Assembly: GCA_965153355.1 (NCBI GenBank)
Contig: OZ231126.1
Span: 64,046,001-64,110,000, forward strand
Direction: 5' to 3'
DNA: 64,000 nucleotides
Origin: Flaccisagitta enflata
Lineage: Eukaryota; Chaetognatha; Sagittoidea; Aphragmophora
Shown here in pieces: positions 34,612 to 46,049 of the stretch. The position numbers and the translations under genes were made by a program. The notes below the pieces were generated by a model, which saw only the letters and a list, made by a program, of their open reading frames with translations, was not told the origin of the DNA and searched no databases. Each line of letters opens with the position of its first letter. Within the stretch, counting starts at the first letter, position 1.

Positions 34612-35198
34612 CAGTCGAAACTTTTTGAATAGATGTCGTCTAGACATGGAAATACGGGGGAATTCATTACACGAAAATAAATTTACTTAACAGGCTGATA
34701 TTTGGAATATAGACAAATAAAAGTGTTTTATTGCTCATGGGTATTGGTTGCTATAGAAACACATTTTTGTGTATTTACGCTAAAGTATCAATATTTTGAG
34801 AAAATTTTTTAGGGAACATTGTTTGAAATAAAATTTGCTACAACTTTCCCACAATATCTTCTGAAAGAATATTGCTCGTTTAGCCGTTTCTAGGGAGAGT
34901 AACTATGTGTGACAGCCCTGTGATGCTCCCTAGCAACCGCCAAACCAGCGATATTCTTACAGAATATACTGTCGGAAAGTTATAACAAATCTTATTTCAA
35001 ACAATGTTCCCTCAAAAAATTTCTCAAAAAATTGATACATTAGCGTAAATACATGGAAATGTGTTTCCATGGCAACCAACACCCATAGGCAATAAAGCGT
35101 CTTTTTATTAGTTTACATTCCAAATATTAATCTCTTAACTTTATTTGTCTTCCTGTAATGAATCCCCCCGTATTTCCAAGTCTAGACGACATCTACTG
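34612..35198. mobile_element. Palindromic MITE, GTCGTCTAGAC family, copy 1
   Basis: Flanked by TA (34610-34611, 35199-35200). Inverted arms include ATGTCGTCTAGAC, GGAAATACGGGGG, TATCTTCTGAAAGAATATTG and GTTTCTATAGCAACC/GGCAACCAAC. Almost the whole 587 bp folds back. A second, more decayed copy is at about 37640-38158. Confidence 0.85.
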
Positions 35199-35200
35199 TA

Positions 35201-35640
35201 GCATGTCAGAGACCTTCACCTCATTCAAATAGAGTCATTGCGCTGTAGCACTCGAAATCTATGTCGACGTAATAGTCACTGTAAGATTCATTCCACAACT
35301 GACTTGATAGTATTTTTGATCCAATGAACATGGCTACGAAACGGTTTTGGAAAGGGCAAATCAATATGGTTATGACGCTGCAAACGAAAACCAAACATTC
35401 GCTGTTTATGTTTTTACTTGCAATTTGCCTCTCTCAAGTCTTAACCTTTGCTTCTATCCTACAGAAAAAAGGGAAAAAGATTGGACCACGCACCTGCCCG
35501 CCCACATACAATAATACAAACGTCCACATACGCTCACACTAGCACACCTGTAATGGTGCGCGCCAGGCCTCTAGATTTTGGAGCAGCGAGCAGCGCCGCT
35601 TCTCGGAAGAGAAAGGGAGATGTCGACAGTTCCCAGTGAT
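35201..35640. other. No gene recognised
   Basis: Short open frames only; no domain or element boundary recognised. Confidence 0.35.
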
Positions 35641-35641
35641 A

Positions 35642-35790
35642 GAAGAAGAAGAAGAAAAAGAAGAAGAAGAAGAAGAAGAAGAAGAAGAAGAAGAAGAAGA
35701 AGAAGAAGAAGAAGAAAAAGAAGAAGAAGAAGAAAAAGAAGAAGAAGAAGAAGGAAGAAGCAAGAAAAGAAACAGAAAAAGAAGAAGAAG
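35642..35790. repeat. (GAA)n triplet array
   Basis: About 40 GAA units with AAA interruptions, trailing into AAGCAAGAAAAG. Confidence 0.95.
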
Positions 35791-36113
35791 ATTGAAATGG
35801 AAATGATGGTAATTGCCATCAGCATTGATATCATTTGCATATCGTAGTTTTATTACTACTGCTCTTGTGTAACTTAGTTGATTTGAAAGACTGTGAGTTT
35901 GAAGTAAAGATATAATAAGAACTTAGTCCTTTATGTTGTGAACTGAAAAAAAAAGGAAAATCTAATCGCATGTAAAAATTATCAACATCATCATGTGTTT
36001 CATGTAGCCACCCGCCAAAAATGGATATTGATGAAACAAAATTGAAAACAACATATATCAATGTGGAGATGCTTTGAGTCAGTTAAACATTGCATCAAAA
36101 TGACATGATGGAA
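35791..36113. other. No gene recognised
   Basis: AT-rich sequence left of the hAT element. Confidence 0.35.
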
Positions 36114-36432
36114 GTGAGGGCCAGTGTCCTCAAGTTAGCTACTTAGTAGCTAGATCTGGATAGTAATTAAGGTACTTTAGATAGTAAAACAATGATCTGG
36201 ATACTAGCTACTAATCTAGCTACTAAATGAATTTTTTCTGGATAGTCCTAGCTACTAACTAGCCATGTTGGCAACAGTTGGTATTTTCCGTACTTTTCAG
36301 TCATTTTGATAAAAGGACGTCCCAACTTTGTTTGAGTCACCCCCAGCTGTTCCCTGATATGAGACTGCACTCTTGGTTTGTATCACATATCCTCAGTGTC
36401 AAAATTTGGAACTGCCAAAGTTCCACTTTTTA

Positions 36433-37152
36433 GGCAGCGGCCCCGAAGGGGACGAAGTCTTGTAGAACACAGGGGGGACTTTTGTTCATCCGTTCGTTAG
36501 TTCGTTCGTTTGTTCGTCTATCCGTCCATTCGTCCCCCCCATCAGGCTCCTCAGGCCTCAAATCTGGCCTCTGAGACCTCAAATCTGGCCTCTGAGACCT
36601 CAAATCTGGCCTCTCAGGCCTCAAATCCAGCTTTTCAGGCCTCAAATCAAGCCTCTCAGGCCTCAAATCAAGCCTCTTAGGCCTCAAAACCGGCCTCTCA
36701 GGCCTCAAACCTGGCCTCTCAGGCCTCAAATTAAGCTTCTTAGGCCTCAGATTCAAATCCTCAGGCCTCAAGCCTGGCCTCTCAGGCCTCAAACTAGGCC
36801 TCTCTGGCCTCAAACTAGGCCTCTCAGGCCTCAAATCAGCTATCTAAGCCTCAATTTATTGCTCTCAGGCTTCAAATCAGTCCTCTGACCTTTCAAGCCT
36901 TAATCCAGCTCTCTTGAGCCTCAAGTCAGCCCTCCCATCTTCCAATTGGCAGCAGCCTTCTTCGACCTCAGTTTAGGCTCTAGAAGGCCTTCAGTCAGCC
37001 CTCTATCGCATCTCATCCACTTCTGCAGGAAGGACAAACGAAAGTCCTTCTGTGTTCTATAGGACTTTGTCCCCTTTAGGGCCGCTACCCTGCTCCCCCT
37101 CGCTTCAATTCACAATCACTCAAAGCAGGGTAACGGGTATCGCTGACCACAT
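36433..37152 (+). mobile_element. Family F foldback element
   Basis: Left arm GGCAGCGGCCCCGAAGGGGA, GTCTTGTAGAACACAGGGGG, a GTTCGTTC patch, then a 21-bp repeat (CCTCAAATCTGGCCTCTGAGA type, 36550-36840) decaying to about 37010. The inverted right arm GGGCCGCTACCC ends near 37090, and the tail GGGTATCGCTGACCAC follows. The 21-bp phase makes a 7-residue Arg/Pro-rich frame on the minus strand, not considered a gene. Confidence 0.85.
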
Positions 37153-37166
37153 ATTGCCCTTGGGCA

Positions 37167-37506
37167 ACCTGTTCTTCTGACAAAGCTCTTCTCCCTCCTC
37201 ATCTGCCTTCCCACATCCAATGCCACCGTTGAGCGACTATTTAGTGTCATGGGGGTAATCAAGACCAAACTCAGAAATTGTTTAGCCATCCCTATGGTCA
37301 AGGGAATTCTTGCAACTCAATATGGTTTGAAGAGACGCAATGAAACTTGCACAAACATGATTATCCTTCCCTCAATGCTCGCAAAATTCAACAGCAGTAT
37401 GTATAGTTACAAAGTTACTGAACCACAAGGTCAAAGGGACATTGCAAGTGCCAACGCTGATTCACAAGAAGCAGACACTGCCAATGAAAATGCAGAAATG
37501 AGTTGA
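37167..37506 (+). pseudogene. hAT transposase, C-terminal dimerisation region
   Basis: The frame reads LPTSNATVERLFSVM followed by IKTKLRN, matching the hallmark of hAT C-terminal dimerisation (hATC) domains: LPVSNA..ER.FS.M..IK...RN. About 113 codons remain, ending at a stop at 37504-37506. The N-terminal side, including the zinc finger and first catalytic residues, is absent; the family F tail ends immediately upstream and probably interrupted or replaced it. The domain normally mediates transposase multimerisation. Same strand and inside the TIRs of 36122-38933, so this is the element's own remnant. Its last 30-40 codons are Gln/Ala/Asn-rich. Confidence 0.88.
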
Positions 37507-37639
37507 GGTGTTCTTGACGCCTTCTTGGAGAGCCTTTCTTGATCACCAAAGGAATGAGTGAAAAAGGAATGAAAAAACAGTTTTGCACAAAAAAGATGAA
37601 ATGATATTGAGAAATAAAAAGGTTGCGCGTTAGTTGACA

Positions 37640-38158
37640 GGAGTTGTCGCCTAGACTTGGAAAAGTTGAGGACAAACAGGATAAAAAGAGTTGAGCGCTA
37701 AAAATGAGTTGAGCCTAAAAATATTGCCAAAAAGGGTGTTTACGAAAAAAAGGGTTATGTTACAGGATTTTTTCAAATATTCTAAAATTTTAGAAAAAAT
37801 TTGAGAAACATTTGTAAAAAACTTGAGCCCACAGTATGTTCTGTAAGAATATTGCTCGCTCGGAGCCGTAACTAGTGACGCCCTGTGAGCTCCCTAGTGA
37901 ACTGCCAAACCATAGGCAAAAAATATACTGTGGAAAAGTTGTAGCAAATTTTTTTTAAACAATGTTCCCTCATAAAATTTCTTAAAAAATTGATACTTTA
38001 GCGTAAATACATGGAAATGTGTTTCCATGGCAACCAACAGCCATGGGCAATAAAGCATTCTTTTATTAGTTTATATTCTAAATATCACTCTCATAACTTT
38101 ATTTGTCTTCCTGTTATGAACTCCCCTGTAATTCCAAGTCTAGACGACATCTACTGTA
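37640..38158. mobile_element. Palindromic MITE, GTCGTCTAGAC family, copy 2
   Basis: The right half closely matches the copy at 34612: GATACTTTAGCGTAAATACA, CATGGAAATGTGTTTCCATG, TTTGTCTTCCTGTTATGAA, CTAGACGACATCTACTGTA. The left half is eroded (GTTGTCGCCTAGACTTGG near 37643). Confidence 0.8.
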
Positions 38159-38169
38159 CATAAGTATCT

Positions 38170-38470
38170 TAGACTGGAATCAACGAATCATAAAAAAATT
38201 GGTGAGAAAATTAAAGCCCTTCAAATTAACAAGCAATCTACGCAAACCACATCTCTCTAGCTCAAAACATTCAAAAGTTATTTGACTTTGAATGAAATAT
38301 TTCAATTTTGTTTATGCCATTTCTACACAATCTTCAAATGATAACACATTACTTTTTTTCAAATAATTTCTAAACACATTGAGCTAGACAGATGTGGTTA
38401 GTGTAGACTTGCAAATTTGAAGGGCTACATTTCTGTCACCAATTTTTTTATGATTTATTGAATCTCTTTG
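38170..38470. mobile_element. 300-bp palindromic insert
   Basis: AATCATAAAAAAATTGGTGA ... CTCTAGCTCAA at 38187-38265 is inverted at 38377-38458 (TTGAGCTAGA ... CACCAATTTTTTTATGATTT). Arms about 80 bp, spacer AT-rich. MITE-like; ends not pinned by a target duplication. Confidence 0.7.
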
Positions 38471-38941
38471 GAAATATAAGTTTAAACAGAGCAAAAGAAA
38501 AGATCAAGAAAATCCCGAAAGGTCTGGAACGTTATCACTACAAAGTACTTAAGTAAGCTCTGCAAACTGCTTCTCTGATGAATGGCGACAGTGATTCAGT
38601 CAAAGGAGGCTATCATTAAATATTCATGGATTAGCAATTGATTGGTGTTCATTTTTATGTCAATAAATGAACTAATGTTACAGGTGGAAACCTTTTTATT
38701 TCTAAGATAGTATTGTCTTGCTTTTTTGTGTTTTTTTTCATCAAATTTGCCAACATAGTGACAAACTATGTCAATTTCTCTTTTCCTTGTCTCCAGATAT
38801 ATTTGTATACGGTGTAGTACAAACGTTATGTCTGGATAGTAATCTAGATACTACGGGGGAAAATTCAGCTACTACCTAGATAGTAACGCCGCTCAAGTTG
38901 GATAGTAGCTCCAAAGATCATCTGGGGACACTGGTGAGGGC

Positions 38942-39414
38942 CGGCGTCAGTTTGGCAGAGATATCTGGGCAGTTGACGTGCCCAGGCCGACAAACCTGCT
39001 GTGTCTATAATACGGAGGGATCCTCTTCAACTACTCACCAACCCCCACCCTTAAGCTGAGTCGGCAGCGTTCTGGGGAAAATTTTTGCTTGTCGGCAGAA
39101 AAGAGCAATCAAGAGGCCTGGTGCGCGCGTGTGTTTTTTGTGGTCACGTGCATGCACCTGCGTGCACCTGCGCGTCCAAAAGTGTCCATCGCTGATTGCT
39201 TTCTTGCCACTCATCCAATCAAGTTTCCCCCATGGCAATCGAAACTCTGTCACGATCAACAGAAACGCCGTTTATCTCCGTTTGAGCCCCGTTATTGCCT
39301 AGGTGGACTTGGACGAGAAAGAAGGAGAAGGTATAGGAGATGAAGACGCAAAAGGAGATGAGAAAACAAGAATAAGAGGAGGAAGGTAAAAGAACTTGTT
39401 AGGAAGGGAAAAAA
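38942..39414. other. No gene recognised
   Basis: Includes a GTGCATGCACCTGCGTGCAC patch near 39149-39168 but no recognisable gene. Confidence 0.35.
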
Positions 39415-39500
39415 AAGAAGAAGAAGAAGAAGAAGAAGAAGAAGAAGAAGAAGAAGAAGAAGAAGAAGAAGAAGAAGAAGAAGAAGAAGAAGAAGATGAA
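39415..39500. repeat. (GAA)n triplet array
   Basis: About 27 GAA units, flanked by A-rich DNA; a (CGGA)n tract (39575-39602) follows. Confidence 0.95.
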
Positions 39501-39661
39501 GAAGAATAAGAAGAAGAAAAAGAAGGGAAAAAAGAAAAAGAAAAAAAAAATGAAGAAAAGACCAACCGACAAACGGACGGACGGACGGACGGACGGACGG
39601 ACTCTTATAAAAGAATAGAAAGGACGGACTGACCGACAGATGTATCTGGGCGAAAGGAGAA

Positions 39662-39782
39662 TAGTCGTAAAAGCGTTAGCTTGTCAGCGGTACCCGTTGC
39701 CCCTATATGAGTGTAATCAGTGTATGTGGGTGTGAGGTGGTTAGAGGGGCAGCGGCCCCAAAGGGGCCGATGACCTAGGCTG
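39662..39782 (-). mobile_element. Family F element, tail plus one arm
   Basis: TAGTCGTAAAAGCGTTAGC, GGTCAGCGGTACCCGTTGCC and arm GGGGCAGCGGCCCCAAAGGG, GCCGATGACCTAGGC. No tandem repeat or second arm: a truncated copy. Confidence 0.8.
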
Positions 39783-39959
39783 TTTTTTTTGTTCGGTCAT
39801 TTTCATACAACATAACACCTCATGAGAAGAAAGCGGCAGGAACACAGAGTACGAGAAAAACAGGAGCAATAAAAAAGAGCAGAGCAAATGGATGACGATC
39901 GAGAAGGAGATGGAAGAGAAAGTAAGTTGCAGTGCACAGGATCAGCAAGTTTGGAAAAT

Positions 39960-40440
39960 CATTTCGCGTGAAATCAGGGGTGTATATTATTGAGTCGCTT
40001 TTGATTCCCCCCCCCCCTGCCTTTGATTTTCTTCCCCGCGATGCGTCGTGTTGCGTTTTTATATCCATGATTTTCTACCCCATATAGCAATAAATTCATG
40101 TAGTTAACGTTTAAATAGTGTTAAACTGTGTTATACTAATTGGGTTTTATGATTTGGTACTGTCAAAAGTTATATTTTCCTCAAATTTTCTTTTTTTCTC
40201 TTTTTTCCCCCTTTGATTACCTTCCCCATCTCCAGACCCTTTGACTCCCCCCCCCCCCACGGGGGGGGGGGGAAATCAATAATATACAGGCCTGCGTGAA
40301 ATTCTTAATCTCTCTCTGAATGCAAAATTTTGAATTTCTAGGAACATGGCCCCTTTCTTATATGTCTTTAGAATAAGGCCATGTTTTTAGAAATGCAAAT
40401 TTATGCATTCAGAGACAGATTCAGAATTTTACGTAAGACA
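39960..40440. repeat. Small palindrome split by a hAT MITE
   Basis: With the MITE at 39975-40294 and one octamer removed, about 39963-39974 joins 40303-40440 in a palindrome: GCGTGAAATTCTTAATCT...CTGAATGC pairs with GCATTCAG...CAGATTCAGAATTTTACG. Likely an older MITE. Confidence 0.7.
39975..40294. mobile_element. hAT-type MITE (CAGGGGTGTATATT family), copy 2
   Basis: Ends CAGGGGTGTATATTATTGA and inverted TCAATAATATACAGGCCTG. An exact octamer CGTGAAAT lies on both sides (39967-39974, 40295-40302). Interior matches copy 1 at 13395 along its length, including CTTTGATTTTCTTCC and a long C/G run near 40246-40272. Confidence 0.95.
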
Positions 40441-41030
40441 AGTCAAAGAATGGAGGCTTATTTTCTTTTTTTTCTCTCAATTTTACCAACTGATTTTGAA
40501 CACATAAATGATTCTCAATGCAAATAGATAAATGATTTATACCAGAAATATGATTTCTTTTTCAAAAAATGTGAATTTATCATTTTATTTTTTTTTTTCT
40601 AGAATATGTTTTGACCGTGAAAATTGCCCCTTAGTGTGCACCTTGACGTAAATGGGTGTCAGAGGAAGAGGAAGCAGCTGGTTCACCGGCGATGGTTTTG
40701 AGAGATTCCCACTTGGCTGCCAGATTGATTTACCATTCCATTTCCGGTTCAACGCACATCACTGCCTTTCATCGACGGATATTTCTTCCTCCGATACCGA
40801 CGACTTTATTTATATCATATAACCATTACCTGCTCTATAGAAACAAAAGCTAAACATTCAATTATCCACCGAAAAAAAAAGCTACGCGATGGAAAGAAAA
40901 TGATTGATATACCTATCATTATTCTCGAATATTATACCACAAACAGTGAGATGGTGCCTTCAAAACCCATATGAGTATAAAACCTACTTAGTGCGTTGAT
41001 CCTATTTGTATTATTTGTCTGAAAACACTG
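40441..41030. other. No gene recognised
   Basis: AT-rich; no domain or repeat recognised. Confidence 0.35.
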
Positions 41031-41039
41031 CGTTACCAC

Positions 41040-41514
41040 CAGGCCTGAGCGATTGTATTGGGTATTGGTATTGGTTTTACAATATTCTTGTGTATTGGGT
41101 TTTCCCAATACATGTAGCTCATTTTGTAATTTTTCCAATACAATACAATACTATACAATACAGCAAAAAAATGATAATTTGGGGAAAGTAAATGTATGAG
41201 AGAAAGACTTGATAAGATAGAAAGGAGGAAGAAAAATGTTTAAAGATGTGAGGAAGAACAATAAAAGTAGAGAAAGGGAGAGTTGAAAGAAAAGGAAGAA
41301 GAGGATTTGCTGAAAGTAAGAGTGGGTGAGGGATGAAAGAGGAAGACAAGGAAGGGGGGGGGAACTTATGGGAGTTTGAGTGGGTTGAGGATAAATAAGA
41401 AGAGGAAGAAGAGTAACAATCAGTGGCTAAAAGCTAAGGATATGAAGAGGAAGAAGAAGAAAAACATTAAAATCTAATTATTTGAATGAAATAGAGAGAG
41501 ACAGACAGAGCAAG

Positions 41515-41558
<44 letters not shown>

Positions 41559-41807
41559 AAAGAAATAACCAAAAATATTGTTTTTGTTTTAAGTGTTTGT
41601 ACACTACTATACCTTAATAATCTCTAATAATTTATTATAAAAACTAAGTTATACAGATATTGTAATGTATTGTATGTTATAATAATATATTGTAAATAAT
41701 TTAAATAGATATTGTATTGTATTGGTATTGAATTGTATTGTCGCAATACTTGGAAGTATTGTATTGGTATTGTATAGTTGACAAAAATGCTTTATAGCTC
41801 AGGCCTG
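41040..41807. mobile_element. hAT-type element (CAGGCCTGAGC family), copy 1
   Basis: Ends CAGGCCTGAGCGATTG and inverted TATAGCTCAGGCCTG; exact octamer GTTACCAC on both sides (41032-41039, 41808-41815). Multiple TATTGGTATTG motifs cluster near both ends. Purine-rich middle with a GA array at 41518-41555. No coding. A second copy lies at 59343-60261. Confidence 0.95.
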
Positions 41808-41815
41808 GTTACCAC

Positions 41816-42179
41816 ATTGACAGGCAGATCATTACGTCCATACAATTCATGATGTTGTGGTCCTTTTCATAGGATTGGATATGCGCGATGCAAAAATCGA
41901 TTCTGTTTCAATTTTGAATTGATTTTTTTGCGATATCTTATGGAAAAGTAATATGTTTGATTTAACTAAAAATACTGATTTTATCAAATCTTGATAAAAA
42001 TCAACCCTTTTTTATTCTGGATATTGACTCATCCCTTGCAGTTGAAATCTCCTCCATTCTTCGTCCGCCCCCCCCCTCACCCTCAACCACATCTCTATTT
42101 CATCCAAGTCTCATCGTTTCAACGAAAAGAATCGGTTCCGTGGTATCCATAATTGGACACGAATCCGTAGAAGCAGAAA
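41816..42179. other. No gene recognised
   Basis: Unique-looking; C run near 42068. Confidence 0.35.
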
Positions 42180-43563
42180 CAAGGCCAACACCTATAAGTC
42201 GCGTGCAGGACAAAAATAACTGAACTGACCTGACTCCTTATTGATCTTTTTTTTCAAAAATCAGACTTAAGCCAGACCCAAACCAGATCCAAACCAGACT
42301 CAAACCAGACTTAAACCAGGCTCAAACCAGGCTCAAACCAGACTCAAACCAGACTCAAACCAGACTCAAACCAGACTCAAACCAGACTCAAACCAGACTC
42401 AAACCAGACTCAAACCAGACTCAAACCAGACTCAAACCAGACCAAAACCAGACCAAAACCAGACATAAACCAGACATAAACCAGACATAAACCAGACCTA
42501 AACCAGACATAAATCAGACATGAACTAGACTTAAGCCAGACTCAAACCAGACTCAAACCAGACCCAAACCAGACTCAAACTAGACTCAAACTAGACTCAA
42601 ACTAGACTCAAACTAGACTCAAACTAGACTTTAATCAGACTTAAACCAGACTTAAACCAGACTTAAACCAGACTTAAACCAGACTTAAACCAGACTTATC
42701 CAAACTTAAACCAGACTTAAACCAGACTTAAACCAGACTCAAACCAGACTTAAACCAAACTTAAACCAGACTTAAACCAGACTTAAACCAGACCCAAACC
42801 AGCAGACTTAAACCAGCAGACTTAAACCAGCCGACCTAAACCAGCCGACTTAAACCAGCCGACTTAAACCAGCCAACCTAAACCAGCCAACTCAAACCAG
42901 CCGACTTAAACCCGCAGACTTAAATCCGCAGACTTAAACCAGCAGACTTAAACCAGCAGACCTTAACCAGCAGACCTAAATCAGCTGACTTAAACCAGCT
43001 GACCTAATCCAGCCAACTTAAACCAGCTGACTTAAACCAGCCAACATAAACCAGCCGACTTAAACCAGCTGACTTGAACAAAAAATGACCAAAAATGATC
43101 AAAAGTGACCAAAAGTGACCAAAAGTGACCAAAAATGACCAAAAATGACCAAAAATGACCAAAAATGACCAAGAATGATCAAAAATGACCAAAATGAACA
43201 AAATGACAAAAACGACCAAAATGACCAAAAATGACCAAAAATGACCAAAAATGACCAAAAATGACCAAAAATGACCAAAAGTAACCAAAAATAAACAAAA
43301 ATGACCAAAAATGACCTAAAATGACCAAAAATGACCAAAAAAACCAAAATGATCAAAATGACCAAAATGACCAAAAATGACCAAAAATGACTGAAAACAA
43401 CCAAAAATGACCAAAAATGACCAAACACAACATAAAAATGGCTCAAAATAACTCCAGACGACCAAAAATGACCAAAAACGACGCAAAAAAGCTAAGTGTT
43501 ACGGACGGACGGACCGACGGACCGACCGACAGAGCGGGTTGTAGAGTCGCGTGCACGCGACTA
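42180..43563 (+). mobile_element. Long family H element (1.38 kb) with two minisatellites
   Basis: CAAGGCCAACACCTATAAG, GTCGCGTGCAGGAC. Then about 840 bp of 11-bp units (CAGACTTAAAC / CAGACTCAAAC), shifting near 42800 to CAGCAGACTTAAAC and CAGCCGACTTAAAC, and about 400 bp of ATGACCAAAA units (43085-43420). It closes with GCTAAGTGTTAC, GGACGGACC array, GAGCGGGTTGTAGAG and hairpin GTCGCGTGCACGCGAC. Subfamily of 4950 and 58013, strongly expanded inside. Confidence 0.83.
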
Positions 43564-43684
43564 AAAATATTGAACCACCTCTATGAAATCGTTGGAAAAA
43601 TATGGTTCCATATCTTCTGTTTTATTTTTTCTTTTCTTTTTTTTCGTTTCCTCCTCATCCATCGTTTTATTCTTGTTCTTGATC

Positions 43685-44120
43685 TTCTTGATCTTCTTCT
43701 TCTTATTCCTCTTCTTCTTCTTCTTCTTCTTCTTCTTCTTCTTCTTCTTCTTCTTCTTCTTCTTCTTCTTCTTCTTCTTCTTCTTCTTCTTCTTCTTCTT
43801 CTTCTTTTTTTTTCCTTTTTGTTTTTCTTTTTCTTTTTGTTTTTCTTTTTGTTTTTGTTTTTCTTTTTCTTTTTCTTTTTCTATTTCTTCTTGTTCTTGT
43901 TCTTGTTCTTGTTCTTCTTCTTCTTCTTCTTCTTCTTCTTCTTCTCCTTCTTCTTCTTCTTCTTCTTCTTCTTCTTCTTCTTCTTCTTCTTCTTCTTCTT
44001 CTTCGTCTTCTTCTTCTTCTTCTTCTTCTTCTTCTTCTTCTTCTTCTTCTTCTTCTTCTTCTTCTTCTTCTTCTTCTTCGTCTTCTTCTTCTTCTTCTTC
44101 TTCTTCTTCTTCTTCTTCTT
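43685..44120. repeat. (CTT)n arrays around a TTTTTC-rich spacer
   Basis: CTT arrays at 43690-43808 and 43908-44120 separated by TTTTTCTTTTTG-type and TTGTTC-type sequence. All long open frames here are low-complexity artefacts. Confidence 0.95.
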
Positions 44121-44373
44121 CATGATTTCGGCATGTAGGTCACCAGTCATAAGTGCCTGTAGATAGAGTCAAATCCTCGCCCGCTATGGTTAGTAAGCTA
44201 TGGAGTGCATAGGACAGTGGCTCCATAGCGTTTGTACAATATGGCATAATCATGTAGCTGGACAATGTCATTCTATCTCGTGCATGCTTGTGCACGCTAT
44301 CGCGAGCATTAAAGTCGACTTCATAGCGTTGATTTTTGCTTCTGCCTGCTTCTATTTGTAGTGTGCGTGTGTA

Positions 44374-44374
44374 G

Positions 44375-44473
<99 letters not shown>

Positions 44474-44480
44474 TGTGTAT
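44374..44480. repeat. (GT)n microsatellite
   Basis: About 50 GT units. Confidence 0.97.
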
Positions 44481-44550
44481 TTTTATATGTGTGTGGGTTT
44501 GTGTGCTGGTTGAGTTGAAAGAAAGAAAGATGAAAGAAACAAGCCCAGAC

Positions 44551-44703
44551 GGGCAACTCGATGCATCATCTGCGTGATATAAGAAGAGGCGTAACGGACC
44601 GACGGATGGACGGATGGACGGATGGACGGATGGACCGACAGACAGACAGACAGACAGACGGACGGATGGACAGAGCCTGTTATAGAGATACCATGACGCA
44701 TCT
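44551..44703 (+). mobile_element. Family H element, GATGCGTC subfamily
   Basis: GATGCATCATCTGCG, then GGACCGACGGATGGACGG and CAGA arrays, CAGAGCCTGTTATAGAGAT, and terminal ACCATGACGCATC followed by TAAAAAA. The hairpin is imperfect. 5' end uncertain. Confidence 0.6.
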
Positions 44704-44749
44704 AAAAAAAGAATAAAAGAACATAAGGAAAAAAAGAAAGAAGGAATAA

Positions 44750-44755
44750 AAGAAA

Positions 44756-44841
<86 letters not shown>

Positions 44842-44875
44842 GAGAAAGGAAGAAAGGAAGAAACAAAGGAAGAAA
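44750..44875. repeat. (GAAA)n microsatellite
   Basis: About 22 GAAA units, then GAAGGAA variants, ending at the next H element. Confidence 0.95.
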
Positions 44876-45036
44876 CAAGGCCGTATGCACTTTCCCCCCC
44901 CCCCCAGTCGCGGACGGGTGTGCAGGAGCAGAATCATAAAAAAATGCTCACATTTTGTTTTGGTTACCAACGGACCGACAGATGAACCAACCAACCGACC
45001 AACACAGCAAGGTCTGGAGTCGCGAGTTCGCGACTA
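44876..45036 (+). mobile_element. Family H element, GTCGCGGAC subfamily
   Basis: CAAGGCCGTATGCAC, C13 run, AGTCGCGGACGGGTGTGCAG, AATGCTCACATTTTG, GACCGACAG/CCAACC array, CAGCAAGGTCTGGAG, hairpin GTCGCGAGTTCGCGAC then TAAAAA. Confidence 0.8.
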
Positions 45037-45109
45037 AAAAGATGGATGGAAAAATAACATACTAAAAGTAAAAGCGGAAAATGTAAAGAATGAAAGGAAA
45101 TTGTTAAGA

Positions 45110-45425
45110 AATTCGATTGAAATTTTGGAGTTAAAGATCTCCATCTTTCATCTCTTGAAACTCGAAAACTTACATGAAGTCTGCAATACAATATGAGACA
45201 TATGACCCTCGACCTCATATTGATACCTGGAGAGAAAGACAGACAAACAGAGAGACCTACTGCAATGTTAATGACTTTACAGTCAAATCATTCTTTTAAA
45301 ACGCATGTGACATATTTTTATCGTTCTTTTCAGTATAAGATCCCGCCAAACCAAAAAAAAAGGTGAAACGATTTTCAGGAGGCATAACGGATGGCATGAC
45401 GCGTGTTTTGGGTTGGTAAGGTGGT
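45110..45425. repeat. Dispersed repeat, copy 1
   Basis: Related to 47755-48085. Shared stretches include TCTCCATCTTT, TGGAGAGAAAGAC, TTTCAGTATAAGATCCCGCC, CGATTTTCAGGAGGC (ACTTTTCAGGAGGCG in the other) and GGGTTGGTAAGGTGG. Nature unknown; no TIR seen. Confidence 0.7.
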
Positions 45426-46030
45426 TGCACACTGTCTCAAGTGGTTCTTATTTAGCAAAAAAAGGCAGTATTTTTCTCATTGAATACAACCATTGAACAA
45501 TGTCAATACAAGTGTTCTTGATGTCATCGTCAAGTTTCAACTTGCTATGAGCGCATCTAGCATGGATGATATGGTCTAAATGTGCAGAAATTGTGTACAT
45601 CCCTATGGGAGAGAAAAAAAATTTCATTGCCGCCTTTTGCCACGGAAATTTTTACATCACTGTGTGGGGAATTGAATAAGGAACCCAGATATATAGTTTT
45701 AAGGTACAGTTTTGGCCAGCCTTTGGGTAAATCCACATGGAAATTTTATTGCAACTCAGCGATCCATTTCTGCTGATGGCGAGCGCCGATCGCGGTGAGT
45801 CAAAACAGGGATCATTATCGATTCTAGCATCGCAAGTTTGTGTAAACCAGTGGCATTCGCCATTGTATGTTAACTGCTATACAGTTTTATCAAAATTATG
45901 ATTATCAATAGGATATACCTACATTTTTTAAAATAATGATAAGGATGTATCTTTATGATAAAAAATGATGCAAAGAAAATGTATGTCATAGAAATAAGTT
46001 TAGGGATATGGGAAAAAATTTATCATTTAT
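45426..46030. other. No gene recognised
   Basis: AT-rich; a 64-codon open frame near 45582 has no motif I recognise. Confidence 0.35.
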
Positions 46031-46049
46031 GTCAATTTTGTTATTTATG

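Larger units (their letters stand above)
36122..38933 (+). mobile_element. 2.81-kb hAT element with exact 8-bp duplication and transposase remnant
   Basis: GTGAGGGC flanks both ends exactly (36114-36121, 38934-38941). Ends CAGTGTCCTC and, from the right, CAGTGTCCCC, followed on both sides by multiple GATAGTAGCTACTA-type motifs (36140-36260 and 38834-38915). It holds the C-terminal part of a hAT transposase (37167-37506), a family F insertion just upstream of it, and two palindromic MITE-like inserts. The N-terminal transposase half is missing, so it is now non-autonomous. Confidence 0.9.

Noticed and set aside
36430-36834. Arg/Pro heptapeptide-repeat protein on the minus strand
   Set aside because: Translation of the 21-bp repeat of a family F element; other copies with 20-bp period break the frame.
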